Shown here: in pieces, positions 56,383 through 64,000 of the stretch | Position numbering within the stretch: position 1 is the stretch's first letter | How the letters are laid out: every line of letters begins with the position of its first letter | DNA from: Comamonas serinivorans | GTDB taxonomy: Bacteria; Pseudomonadota; Gammaproteobacteria; Burkholderiales; Burkholderiaceae_C | Length of the DNA: 64,000 bases | Direction of reading: 5' to 3' | NCBI RefSeq assembly: GCF_002158865.1 | Contig: NZ_CP021455.1 | Location: 1,922,001 to 1,986,000 of the forward strand | Made by a program: the position numbers and the translations under genes | Notes under the pieces: generated by a model | What the model saw: only the letters and a program-made list of their open reading frames with translations | What the model was told of the DNA's origin: nothing | Databases searched by the model: none

Positions 56383-57666
56383 TCACTGGCCGCCGATGCG
56401 GGAGTCGCCCACGCCGCCCATGGCGCTGGGGCTGAACTGCGAGCTGGAAAAGCGCATGCGCGAATCCTCGAAAGGCGCTTGCGTGTTGGGGAAGCGGCTG
56501 TGCTGAAAGCCCGAGGGGCGCACCTCCAGCGTGATGTCGGTGAACGAGGGCTCGTCGCTGTGTTCGGCCTCTTCCTCGGCCTGGGACTTCTTGGTGAAGT
56601 CGTTCTGCAGGCGCCACATCAGGTTGGTGGGCGAGTCGGCGTAGGCGAGCGCGTCCTTGCGGTCCACGATGCCCTCGTGGATGAGGCGGGCCAGGTCGGC
56701 CTCGAAGCTCTGCGAGCCCTCGGCCATGGAGTTGTCCATGGCTTCTTTGACGCCGGCGAAGTCGCCGCGCTCGATCTGTTCGGACACCAGCTTGGTGTTG
56801 AGCATGACCTCGACGGCGGGCACGCGACCGCCCTGCAGGCTGTGCAGCAGGCGTTGTGACACCACGGCCTTGAGCGCAGCGGCCATGTCACCCAGCAGCG
56901 TGGGCCGCACTTCGACCGGGTAGAAGCTCAGGATGCGGTTGAGCGCGTGGTAGGAGTTGTTGGCGTGCAGCGTGGCCAGGCACAGGTGGCCCGATTGGGC
57001 ATAGGCGATGGCGGCCGACATGGTTTCGCGGTCGCGGATTTCGCCGATCATGATGACGTCAGGCGCCTGGCGCAGGGCGTTCTTCAGGCCCACGTGCAGG
57101 TTGCTCGTGTCCGAGCCGACTTCGCGCTGGTTCACGATGGATTTCTTGTTCGTGAACACGAATTCGATGGGGTCCTCGATGGTGAGGATGTGGCCGGGCA
57201 CCAGCTGGTTGCGGTGGTCCAGCATGGCGGCCAGCGAGGTGGACTTGCCGGTGCCGGTGGCGCCCACGAACAGGATCAGACCGCGCTTTTCCAGCACCAG
57301 GCGCTTGAGCACGGCGGGCAGGGCCAGGTCTTCGATGGACGGGATGTCGGCGTTGATGAACCGGATCACGGCCGCATAGGTGCCGCGCTGGCGCAGCGCG
57401 GACAGGCGGAAGTTGCCGACGCCGTGCATGGGGATGGCCATGTTGAGCTCGCCGGTTTCCTTGAGCTCTTCCATGCGGTTGGGCGGGACCACGTCGGCCA
57501 GCAGGTTGAGCACGGCCTCGGGCGGCAGCGGCTGCGGGTTGATGGGCACACAATCGCCGTTGATCTTGATGGTGGCGGGGGCGTAGGCCGACAGGTAAAC
57601 GTCGGACGCGCGCTTTTCCGCCATCAACAGCAGGATGCGTTCCATCATCGTGCGGGCAGTGCTCAT
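56383..57666 (-). CDS. PilT/PilU-family type IV pilus ATPase
   Basis: A hexameric retraction-type ATPase for type IV pili. In 427 residues the N-terminal PAS-like domain (LLMAEKRASDVYLSAYAPATIKING) precedes a RecA core with Walker A GATGTGKST, the Asp box LTIEDPIEFVF, Walker B APDVIMIGEIRD, and the His box SGHLCLATLHANN. The substitution pattern and length suggest PilU rather than PilT, with a C-terminal extension of about 45 residues of Ser/Phe-rich sequence ending GGVGDSRIGGQ. It lies 53 nt after dapD, between dapD and dapE; no other pilus genes are nearby. Confidence 0.9.
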   Translation of the reverse strand: MSTARTMMERILLLMAEKRASDVYLSAYAPATIKINGDCVPINPQPLPPEAVLNLLADVVPPNRMEELKETGELNMAIPMHGVGNFRLSALRQRGTYAAVIRFINADIPSIEDLALPAVLKRLVLEKRGLILFVGATGTGKSTSLAAMLDHRNQLVPGHILTIEDPIEFVFTNKKSIVNQREVGSDTSNLHVGLKNALRQAPDVIMIGEIRDRETMSAAIAYAQSGHLCLATLHANNSYHALNRILSFYPVEVRPTLLGDMAAALKAVVSQRLLHSLQGGRVPAVEVMLNTKLVSEQIERGDFAGVKEAMDNSMAEGSQSFEADLARLIHEGIVDRKDALAYADSPTNLMWRLQNDFTKKSQAEEEAEHSDEPSFTDITLEVRPSGFQHSRFPNTQAPFEDSRMRFSSSQFSPSAMGGVGDSRIGGQ

Positions 57667-57719
57667 GGTGTGGTCCTTGGTGGGGCACCCGGCCGCGGGC
57701 CGGCCGGGTGGTTGGGGAA

Positions 57720-58553
57720 TCAGCCCCGCAGCAGGTCGTTGATGCTGGTCTTGGAGCGGGTCTGCGCGTCCACCGTCTTGACGATGATGGCGGCGTACAT
57801 GCTGTAAGGCTGGCCGTTGGCGGTCTGCTTGGGGATGTTGCCGCTGACGATGACGCTGCCGCTGGGCACGCGGCCGTAGCTGATTTCGCCGGTGTCGCGG
57901 TTGAAGATGGGGGTGCTCTGGCCGATGTACACGCCCATGCCCAGCACCGAGTTCTCTTCAACGATCACGCCTTCGACGACCTCGGAGCGGGCGCCGATGA
58001 AGCAGTTGTCTTCGATGATGGTGGGGTTGGCCTGCAGGGGTTCCAGCACGCCGCCCAGGCCCACGCCGCCCGACAGGTGGACGTTCTTGCCCACCTGGGC
58101 GCACGAGCCCACGGTGGCCCAGGTGTCGACCATGGTGCCTTCGTCGACGTAGGCGCCGATGTTCACGTAGCTGGGCATGAGCACGGCGCCCTTGCCGATG
58201 TAGCTGCCGCGGCGCGCCACGGCCGGCGGCACCACGCGCACGCCGGTGGCCCGGATGGCGTCAGCGCTCATGCCTTCGAACTTCGTCGGCACCTTGTCGA
58301 AGAAGTTCAGCGCGCCCGAGGCCATCAGGTCGTTGTCCTTCAGGCGGAAGGACAGCAGCACGGCCTTCTTGATCCACTGGTGCACGGTCCACTGGCCCAG
58401 GCCTTCGCGGGTGGCCACGCGCAGGCGGCCGGCGTCCAGCTCGGCGATCACATGGGCCACGGCTTCTTGCACGTCCTTGGGGGCCGAGGTAGGCGACAGT
58501 TCGGCGCGGGCTTCCCAGGCTTGATCGATGGTGGTTTGCAGTTGTGCGGTCAT
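57720..58553 (-). CDS. dapD: Tetrahydrodipicolinate N-succinyltransferase
   Basis: Transfers succinyl from succinyl-CoA to tetrahydrodipicolinate, committing to the succinylase branch of lysine synthesis. The 277 residues (family about 274) comprise an N-terminal helical domain (MTAQLQTTIDQAWEARAEL) and a left-handed beta-helix of hexapeptide repeats (GVRVVPPAVARRGSYIGKGA; GAYVDEGTMVDTWATVGSCA). The end reads RGDIP-like SINDLLRG. It follows dapC by 80 nt on the same strand. Confidence 0.97.
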   Translation of the reverse strand: MTAQLQTTIDQAWEARAELSPTSAPKDVQEAVAHVIAELDAGRLRVATREGLGQWTVHQWIKKAVLLSFRLKDNDLMASGALNFFDKVPTKFEGMSADAIRATGVRVVPPAVARRGSYIGKGAVLMPSYVNIGAYVDEGTMVDTWATVGSCAQVGKNVHLSGGVGLGGVLEPLQANPTIIEDNCFIGARSEVVEGVIVEENSVLGMGVYIGQSTPIFNRDTGEISYGRVPSGSVIVSGNIPKQTANGQPYSMYAAIIVKTVDAQTRSKTSINDLLRG

Positions 58554-58633
58554 ACGAATCCGTCAGAAAGAAAAACAGGAACCAAAAACGGGGTCGGTCC
58601 GGGCGGAGGCCCGGCCGGAGGAGGCAGGCTGCG

Positions 58634-59842
58634 TCAGCCGCGGCCTGCCTTGCAGAAGGCCACCAGTCGCTGGGCGCCTTCCACGCAACGCTCGGTTTCG
58701 GCCACGAGCGCAATGCGGACACGGCCTTGACCCGGATTGCGTCCCTCAACCGTTCTGGCTAAGTAACTTCCTGGTAAAACCGTAACATTGTATGTACTGA
58801 GCAGCTCGCTGGCGAACGCGGTGTCGTTCCCATCCCACGCCGCCGGCACGCCGGCCCAGAGGTAGAAGCCGGCATCGGGCAGGCGCACGTCCATCACCTC
58901 GGCCAGCAACGGGGTGACCGCTGCGAACTTGCGCTTGTACTGCTCGCGGTTGTCCTGCACGTGGGCTTCGTCGGCCCAGGCGACCGCGCTGGCGGCTTGG
59001 ATGGCGCCGCCCATGGCGCTGCCGTGGTAGGTGCGGTAGAGCAAGAACTTGGCGAGGATGTCGGCGTCGCCGGCCACGAAGCCTGAACGCATGCCGGGCA
59101 CGTTGCTGCGCTTGGACAGGCTGGTGAACAGCACCAGGCGCTTGAAATCGGTGCGGCCCAGCTGCTGGGCCGCCTGCAGGCCGCCCAGGGGGGCTTCATC
59201 CTGGAAATAGATCTCGCTGTAGCACTCGTCCGAAGCGATGACGAAGCCGTACCGGTCGGACAGCTCGAACAGCAGCTGCCATTCGTCCAGCGGCATGACG
59301 GCACCGGTGGGGTTGCCCGGCGAGCAGACGAACACCAGCTGGGTCTTGGCCCAGACCTCGGCCGGCACGCTGGCCCAGTCGACGCCGAAATTGCGTGCCG
59401 GGTCGCTGGGCGCGTAGTAGGGCGTCGCGCCGGCCAGCAGCGTGGCGCCTTCGTAGATTTGGTAGAACGGGTTGGGGCAGACCACGGTGGCGCCTGGCTG
59501 GCTGCCGTCGACCACGGTTTGCGCGAAGGCGAACAGGGCTTCACGCGAGCCGTTCACGGGCAGCACCTGCTTGGCCGGGTCCAGGCTCACGCCATAGCGG
59601 CGCCGAGCCCAGTCGGCACAGGCCTGGCGCAGGCTCAGGTCGCCCGCCGTTGCCGGATAGCCCGACAAGCCTTTGGCCAGCGCATCGGCCAGGGCCTGCT
59701 GGATGAAGGCGGGCGTCGCGTGCTGCGGTTCACCAATGCCAAAGCTGATCGGTGCGTATGCGGGGTTGGGCGTGACCGAGGCAAATTGCCTGCGCAAGCG
59801 CTCAAAAGGATAGGGATGGAGCAGGTCAAGGCGAGGATTCAT
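58634..59842 (-). CDS. dapC: Succinyldiaminopimelate transaminase
   Basis: PLP-dependent aminotransferase making N-succinyl-LL-diaminopimelate. The 402 residues show the fold-type I features SFGIGEPQHATPAFI near the start, NPTGAVMP, and the PLP lysine in FTSLSKRSNVPGMRSG. The assignment to DapC rather than another aminotransferase rests on its place before dapD and dapE on the same strand. Start ATG 59842. The third IPTL-CTERM gene ends 36 nt upstream. Confidence 0.92.
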   Translation of the reverse strand: MNPRLDLLHPYPFERLRRQFASVTPNPAYAPISFGIGEPQHATPAFIQQALADALAKGLSGYPATAGDLSLRQACADWARRRYGVSLDPAKQVLPVNGSREALFAFAQTVVDGSQPGATVVCPNPFYQIYEGATLLAGATPYYAPSDPARNFGVDWASVPAEVWAKTQLVFVCSPGNPTGAVMPLDEWQLLFELSDRYGFVIASDECYSEIYFQDEAPLGGLQAAQQLGRTDFKRLVLFTSLSKRSNVPGMRSGFVAGDADILAKFLLYRTYHGSAMGGAIQAASAVAWADEAHVQDNREQYKRKFAAVTPLLAEVMDVRLPDAGFYLWAGVPAAWDGNDTAFASELLSTYNVTVLPGSYLARTVEGRNPGQGRVRIALVAETERCVEGAQRLVAFCKAGRG

Positions 59843-59878
59843 GGCGCAATTATCTGCGCGGTGTTGTTTGATGATCCG

Positions 59879-60748
59879 TCAAGTGCGCTTGATTCGTCTG
59901 AGGCCAACCACGGCCGCCAGGAAGGCCAACATGCCCAGGCCCCAGTTGGAGAGACTGGGAATGATGCGTGGCTCGTTGGGGTTCACAAAGACGGCACTCA
60001 CATTGCAACGTCCGCGCAATGGGCTGATCACGTATGGGCTGCTGGTGCTGGGGGTGCCATCACAGCCACTGACAGCGGTCAGTTGATAATTGGGGCCAGC
60101 GGTGATGGTGCACACGGAGACGCCGCCATAGGTGCTCGGCGTGCAAGTGCCACTGCCAGAGCCGGACACAGCGATAACGTAGGGCTGGAAGACTGTTTGC
60201 CGGCCCGTCCGAATGTCATCGACTGCGGTGTGAACAGCAGGACTTGCAGGATCGCCAGAGATTGTGATGCGCGTGATGACTTCGCCATCCGTGCTGGCTA
60301 GAAAGCCGACAAAGGGATCGCTGCTACTGCGATTGACCACCAACAAGCCCCCGAGGTTGGTTTCTGCCTGGATCCGAACGGAGCCCGATGTCGCCTGCCA
60401 AGCAGCGTCCAAGCCGAACACATTTGCACTGAAGGCGTTGGGATTGCCTTTCGGGAAATCAATTTGCAGCGTGGCCTGACGAGGTGAGGTCAACGCATCG
60501 GTGGCATTCACGATCGCAGCTGATGACGTGATGTTCATGGCGAAGATGTCCACGGGGTACGGCCCTTGCCGGACCACTGGCAGTGCTTGCGCTCCACTTT
60601 GCCAGTCGCTGGCCGTGTATTGATTCGGCACGGGCATCAAGGCTTTCTCGAAGAGTGCTCGCGAAGAGCTGTCAAACTCGAGCAAACCTGCTTGTGCACT
60701 TCCAGTGCAACACGCTGCGACGATTAAGGGGGTGATGAAACGGCTCAA
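59879..60748 (-). CDS. IPTL-CTERM sorting-signal secreted protein
   Basis: A 289-residue exported protein. I choose TTG at 60748 because it directly starts the signal peptide (SRFITPLIVAACCTGSAQA) and has GGAG 8 nt upstream; a GTG at 60823 would add 25 unlikely residues. The body has no known domain. The C-terminus is a classic IPTL-CTERM: IIPSLSNWGLGMLAFLAAVV, then GLRRIKRT. Codons are less GC-biased than in dapC next door, suggesting transfer or weak selection. It is upstream of dapC on the same strand and divergent from smc. Confidence 0.82.
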   Translation of the reverse strand: MSRFITPLIVAACCTGSAQAGLLEFDSSSRALFEKALMPVPNQYTASDWQSGAQALPVVRQGPYPVDIFAMNITSSAAIVNATDALTSPRQATLQIDFPKGNPNAFSANVFGLDAAWQATSGSVRIQAETNLGGLLVVNRSSSDPFVGFLASTDGEVITRITISGDPASPAVHTAVDDIRTGRQTVFQPYVIAVSGSGSGTCTPSTYGGVSVCTITAGPNYQLTAVSGCDGTPSTSSPYVISPLRGRCNVSAVFVNPNEPRIIPSLSNWGLGMLAFLAAVVGLRRIKRT

Positions 60749-60862
60749 CGCAGTCTCCAGAACGAAATCGGGGATTGCCAAAGGCTGGCTGCATGAAGTG
60801 GTCAATGTATCATCGGCCCCCACCGTTCTGGTTTGCTATGTTTTTCGAAGCAGTGATTCCTC

Positions 60863-63800
60863 GTGCGCCTGAATTCCATCAAGCTAGCCGGCTTCAAGTC
60901 CTTTGCCGAACCCACGCAGTTCATGCTGCCGGGCCAGCTCGTGGGCGTGGTCGGGCCCAACGGCTGTGGCAAGTCCAACATCATGGATGCGGTGCGCTGG
61001 GTGCTGGGCGAGTCCAAGGCCAGCGAGCTGCGGGGCGAGTCCATGCAGGACGTGATCTTCAACGGCACCAACCACCGCAAGCCGGCCAGCCGCTCCAGCG
61101 TGGAACTGGTGTTCGACAACAGCGATTACCGGGCAGGCGGGCAGTGGGGGCAGTATGGTGAGATCGCCGTTCGCCGTGTCTTGACCCGGGACGGGAACTC
61201 CTCTTATTTCATCAATGGCCAGGTGGTGCGTCGGCGTGATGTGCAGGACGTGTTCCTGGGCACCGGCCTGGGGCCGCGGGCCTACGCCATCATCGGCCAG
61301 GGCACGATCAGCCGCATCATCGAGTCGCGCCCCGAAGAGCTGCGGCTGTTCCTCGAAGAGGCTGCCGGCGTCAGCAAGTACAAGGAGCGCCGGCGCGAAA
61401 CCGAAAACCGGCTGGCCGACACGCGCGAGAACCTCACGCGCGTCGAAGACATCCTGCGCGAGCTGAACACCAACCTGGAGAAGCTCGAAAAGCAGGCCGA
61501 GGTCGCGCAGCACTACACCACCTTGCAGGCCACCGGCACGCGGCGGCTGCACCAGCTGTGGCTGCTCAAGCGCAACGAGGCCGAGGCCGACCAGAACCGC
61601 ATCCGCAGCCAGGGCAACGAGGCCGTCAACGAACTGGAAGCGCGCACGGCCGAGCTGCGCCATGTCGAGGCGGACATCGAGAGCGTGCGCCAGGCCCACT
61701 ATGCCGCCAGCGACAGCGTTAACCGCGCGCAGGGTGAGCTGTACGCCGCCAGCGCCGAGGTCGGCAAGCTCGAAGCCGAGATCCGCTACGTGGTGGAAGG
61801 CCGGCGCCGTGCCGAGCTGCGCCAGAGCCAGTTGACCGAGCAGCAGGCCGAGTGGCAGCAGCGCCGCGAGGCGGCGCTGGCGGACATCGAAGCCGTGGCC
61901 GAGCAACTGGCCCAAGCGGACGAGCAGAGTGAGACCCTGGCTGCGCAGGTGGAGGAGCAGGCCCTGGCCTTGCCCGATCTGGAAGACGGCCTGCGCCAGG
62001 CCCAGGCCCGCGCCAGTGAACAGCAGGCCACGGTCACCCAGGTGCAGCAGCAGCTGCAGGTGCTGTCGGCCGAGCAGCGGCACGTGGGCGAGCAGGTGCG
62101 CCAACTGGAACAACGCCGCGAGCGACTGGTGGGCGATCGCAAGGCGCTGGCGGCGCCCGATGAACAACGCCTGCTCAACCTGCGCGAGCAGCTGGACGAG
62201 GCCAAGGCCGAGCGCGATGCCCTGGAAGCGCGCATCGCCGAGTTGCAGCAGCAGGTGCCGGACCTGGACGAAGCCCGCCGTACACGCCAGCAGGTGCTGA
62301 ACACCGAAGCCGCGCGCCAGGCCGAGCTGCTGGCGCGCATGGAGGCGCTCAAGGCCTTGCAGGAGCGTGTGAAGACCGACGGCAAGCTGGGCCCGTGGCT
62401 GGCCAAGCACGGCTTGGACGGGTTGCCTGGCCTGTGGCAGCGCCTGAAGGTCGAGCCCGGCTGGGAGCCCGCGCTGGAAGCCGCGCTGCGCGAGCGCGTG
62501 GGCGCGCTCGAGGTCAGCCGGCTGGAGCTGACGCGCGCCTTTGCCAACGACGCGCCGCCCGCGCGGCTGGCGTTTTTCACCCCCGCCACGCCCAAGGCGC
62601 CCGAGGGCGAGGGGCGGCTGCCGTCGCTGGCCTCGCGCCTGCGCCTGGGGGATGCAGCCTTGCAAAGCCTGCTGGCCGACTGGCTGAACGGCTGCCTGAC
62701 CGCCGACAGCCTGGACGAGGCGCTGGCCGCGCGCAGCAGCCTGCAGCCCGGCCAGCTCATCCTCGTGCCGCAGGGCCATGCGGTGGACGCCCACAGCGTG
62801 AGCTTTTACGCGCCCGATTCCGAACAGGCGGGCATGCTGGCGCGCGCGCAGGACATCGACAACCTGGAGAAGCAGCAGCGCGCACAAGGCCTGATCACCG
62901 ACGAAGCAAAATCGGCGCTGGCCCGTGTGGAGGCGCAGTATCAAGATGCCAACCAACGTCTGTCATCGGAAAGGCGCAATACTGCCGAAACACAAACCCA
63001 GGTTCACCACCTCGAGGTCGAGGTGCTGCGGCTGACGCAGCTGGCCGATCAGGCGCGCGCGCGCAGTGCGCAGATCGACGGCGACCTGGCCGAGCTGGAT
63101 GCCCAGCTGGAAGCGCTGCAAGAGCGCCGCGTGACCGCGGAGGCGCGTTTCGAGGAGCTGGACATGCAGCTGGCCGACAGCCAGGAGCGGCACGCCAGCC
63201 TGCAGGATCGCGTGAGCGAGGCCGAGCGCAAGCTGGTCGCCTGCCGCGAGCAGCAGCGCTCGGTCGAGCGCCAGGCGCAGGAAGCCACCTTCGCGGCGCG
63301 CGCGCTGCAGGCGCGCCAGGCCGAGCTGCAGCGCACCATCGCGACTGCCGAACAGCAGGACCGCAGCCTGGCCGACGAGATGAGCCGGGTGCTGGAAGAG
63401 CTGGGCCGCCTGAACGACGCCGCCGCGCAAGGCGGGCTGCAGGAAGCCTTGGCGCTGAAGCTGGAACACGAGCAGACCCTGGCCGCGCGCCGCAGCGAAT
63501 ACGACGACCTCACGGTGCGCCTGCGCGCCAACGACGAGCGCCGCATGAAGCTCGAGCGCGAGCTCGAGCCGCTGCGCCAGCGCATCACCGAACACCAGCT
63601 GAAGGAGCAGGCCGCGCGCCTGGGGCTGGAGCAGTACAGCCAGATGCTGGACGACGCGGGCGCCGACCGGGACGCGCTGCAGGCGTCCATCGCGCAGGAG
63701 GGCGTGCGGCTGCAGGGCCTGCAGTCCGAAATCGACCGCATCAACCGCGAGATGAACGCGCTGGGCGCCGTGAACCTGGCCGCGCTGGAGGAGCTGGGCG

Positions 63801-64000
63801 TGGCGCGCGAACGCAAGGTGTTCCTCGATGCACAGTCGGCCGATCTCGTCGAGGCCATGACCACGCTGGAAGACGCAATCCGCAAGATCGACGCCGAGAC
63901 GCGCGAGCTGCTGGGCAGCACCTTCGACACCGTGAACGCGCATTTCGGCCGCATGTTCCCCGAGCTGTTCGGTGGCGGGCAGGCCAAGCTGATGATGACC
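60863..64000 (+). CDS. smc: Chromosome segregation ATPase SMC (3' end beyond window)
   Basis: Structural-maintenance-of-chromosomes protein that loops and organises DNA with ScpA/ScpB. The frame starts at GTG 60863 (VRLNSIKLAGFKSFAEPTQF) and is open to the window end, 1046 codons. The Walker A GPNGCGKS is at 31-38; then coiled coil from about 170, a hinge (about 508-660, GLPGLWQRLKVEPGWEPALE), and the returning coiled coil to MNALGAVNLAALEELG. The ABC signature and Walker B should lie just beyond the end; about 130 residues are missing. Repeat copy 23 lies within the coil after the hinge (residues about 691-708). Confidence 0.96.
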   Translation, partial: MRLNSIKLAGFKSFAEPTQFMLPGQLVGVVGPNGCGKSNIMDAVRWVLGESKASELRGESMQDVIFNGTNHRKPASRSSVELVFDNSDYRAGGQWGQYGEIAVRRVLTRDGNSSYFINGQVVRRRDVQDVFLGTGLGPRAYAIIGQGTISRIIESRPEELRLFLEEAAGVSKYKERRRETENRLADTRENLTRVEDILRELNTNLEKLEKQAEVAQHYTTLQATGTRRLHQLWLLKRNEAEADQNRIRSQGNEAVNELEARTAELRHVEADIESVRQAHYAASDSVNRAQGELYAASAEVGKLEAEIRYVVEGRRRAELRQSQLTEQQAEWQQRREAALADIEAVAEQLAQADEQSETLAAQVEEQALALPDLEDGLRQAQARASEQQATVTQVQQQLQVLSAEQRHVGEQVRQLEQRRERLVGDRKALAAPDEQRLLNLREQLDEAKAERDALEARIAELQQQVPDLDEARRTRQQVLNTEAARQAELLARMEALKALQERVKTDGKLGPWLAKHGLDGLPGLWQRLKVEPGWEPALEAALRERVGALEVSRLELTRAFANDAPPARLAFFTPATPKAPEGEGRLPSLASRLRLGDAALQSLLADWLNGCLTADSLDEALAARSSLQPGQLILVPQGHAVDAHSVSFYAPDSEQAGMLARAQDIDNLEKQQRAQGLITDEAKSALARVEAQYQDANQRLSSERRNTAETQTQVHHLEVEVLRLTQLADQARARSAQIDGDLAELDAQLEALQERRVTAEARFEELDMQLADSQERHASLQDRVSEAERKLVACREQQRSVERQAQEATFAARALQARQAELQRTIATAEQQDRSLADEMSRVLEELGRLNDAAAQGGLQEALALKLEHEQTLAARRSEYDDLTVRLRANDERRMKLERELEPLRQRITEHQLKEQAARLGLEQYSQMLDDAGADRDALQASIAQEGVRLQGLQSEIDRINREMNALGAVNLAALEELGVARERKVFLDAQSADLVEAMTTLEDAIRKIDAETRELLGSTFDTVNAHFGRMFPELFGGGQAKLMMT
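62934..62986. repeat. Dispersed GTAT-N37-ATAC repeat, copy 23 (inside smc)
   Basis: Arms GGCGCAGTATC and GCAATACTGCC (GTAT 62938-62941, ATAC 62979-62982), spacer 37. It is translated in frame as AQYQDANQRLSSERRNTA. Codons CAA, CAA, CGT, TCA, AGG, AAT and ACT cluster here and are rare in the rest of smc. Confidence 0.75.

Noticed and set aside
60749..60823. GTG at 60823 as start of the third IPTL-CTERM gene
   Set aside because: It would place 25 polar residues before the signal peptide; TTG 60748 has a ribosome site and starts the signal directly.

Overview
The window is GC-rich DNA from a betaproteobacterium, most likely family Comamonadaceae (order Burkholderiales). The clues are a rhamnosylation-type EF-P (Arg32) beside EarP, a Bug-type tricarboxylate receptor, IPTL-CTERM secreted proteins, a PDR/VanB-type reductase, and homodimeric AceE with a di-lipoyl AceF. 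The genus cannot be fixed from sequence alone. Almost all of it is chromosomal housekeeping or catabolic DNA. I see no tRNA, rRNA, CRISPR array, intact insertion sequence or prophage.

Layout. 0-7.2 kb, minus strand: class III sirtuin, tenA, a fatty-acyl-CoA synthetase, a LOG-family nucleosidase, efp and its modifying enzyme earP. 7.4-7.9 kb, plus: bacteriohemerythrin. 8-14.4 kb, minus: a catabolic block read as Zn alcohol dehydrogenase, cytochrome P450, PDR-type ferredoxin reductase and aldehyde dehydrogenase, with a GntR/FCD regulator upstream. 14.9-25.9 kb, plus: a propionyl-CoA to succinyl-CoA module (methylmalonyl-CoA mutase, MeaB, PccB, a VOC protein, a YdcF-like protein, PccA, BioB and an epimerase-like VOC protein). 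BioB supplies the biotin that PccA needs; MeaB protects the B12 enzyme. 26-27.9 kb, minus: an IPTL-CTERM protein, a decayed secreted-protein gene and a universal stress protein with an FNR-type site. 28.5-33 kb, plus: aceE and aceF, not followed by lpd. 33-38.9 kb: a degraded stretch, then lexA with a downstream unknown gene, a divergent asparaginase, a zinc-ribbon membrane protein and trhP. 39-44.5 kb, plus: a Sel1-repeat protein and an enlarged uvrC. 44.6-53.2 kb, minus: an IPTL-CTERM-like protein, then aldehyde dehydrogenase, Bug receptor, acyl-CoA dehydrogenase, AMP-dependent ligase and LysR regulator (a putative acid-catabolism cluster). 53.5-59.8 kb, minus: prmB, dapE, a PilT/PilU ATPase, dapD and dapC (lysine/diaminopimelate synthesis). 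Then a third IPTL-CTERM gene and the start of smc.

The most striking thing is a dispersed, quasi-palindromic repeat of about 53 bp that I find 23 times, roughly one per 2.8 kb. Each copy has a GTAT-type left arm and an ATAC-type right arm separated by exactly 38 nt (19 copies) or 37 nt (4 copies). The arms lie in GGCAGTATG/CATACTGCC or AGGGGTATG/CATACCCCT contexts. Inside is a second inverted repeat (CCGTT/AACGG, CCGAT/ATCGG and variants) whose arms change together. Most copies fill intergenic gaps. Three lie inside coding sequence (Sel1 gene, uvrC, smc), where codon usage turns atypical over the element, and one forms the C-terminus of a VOC gene. I know no described family with this geometry, so it is the best candidate for something new here.
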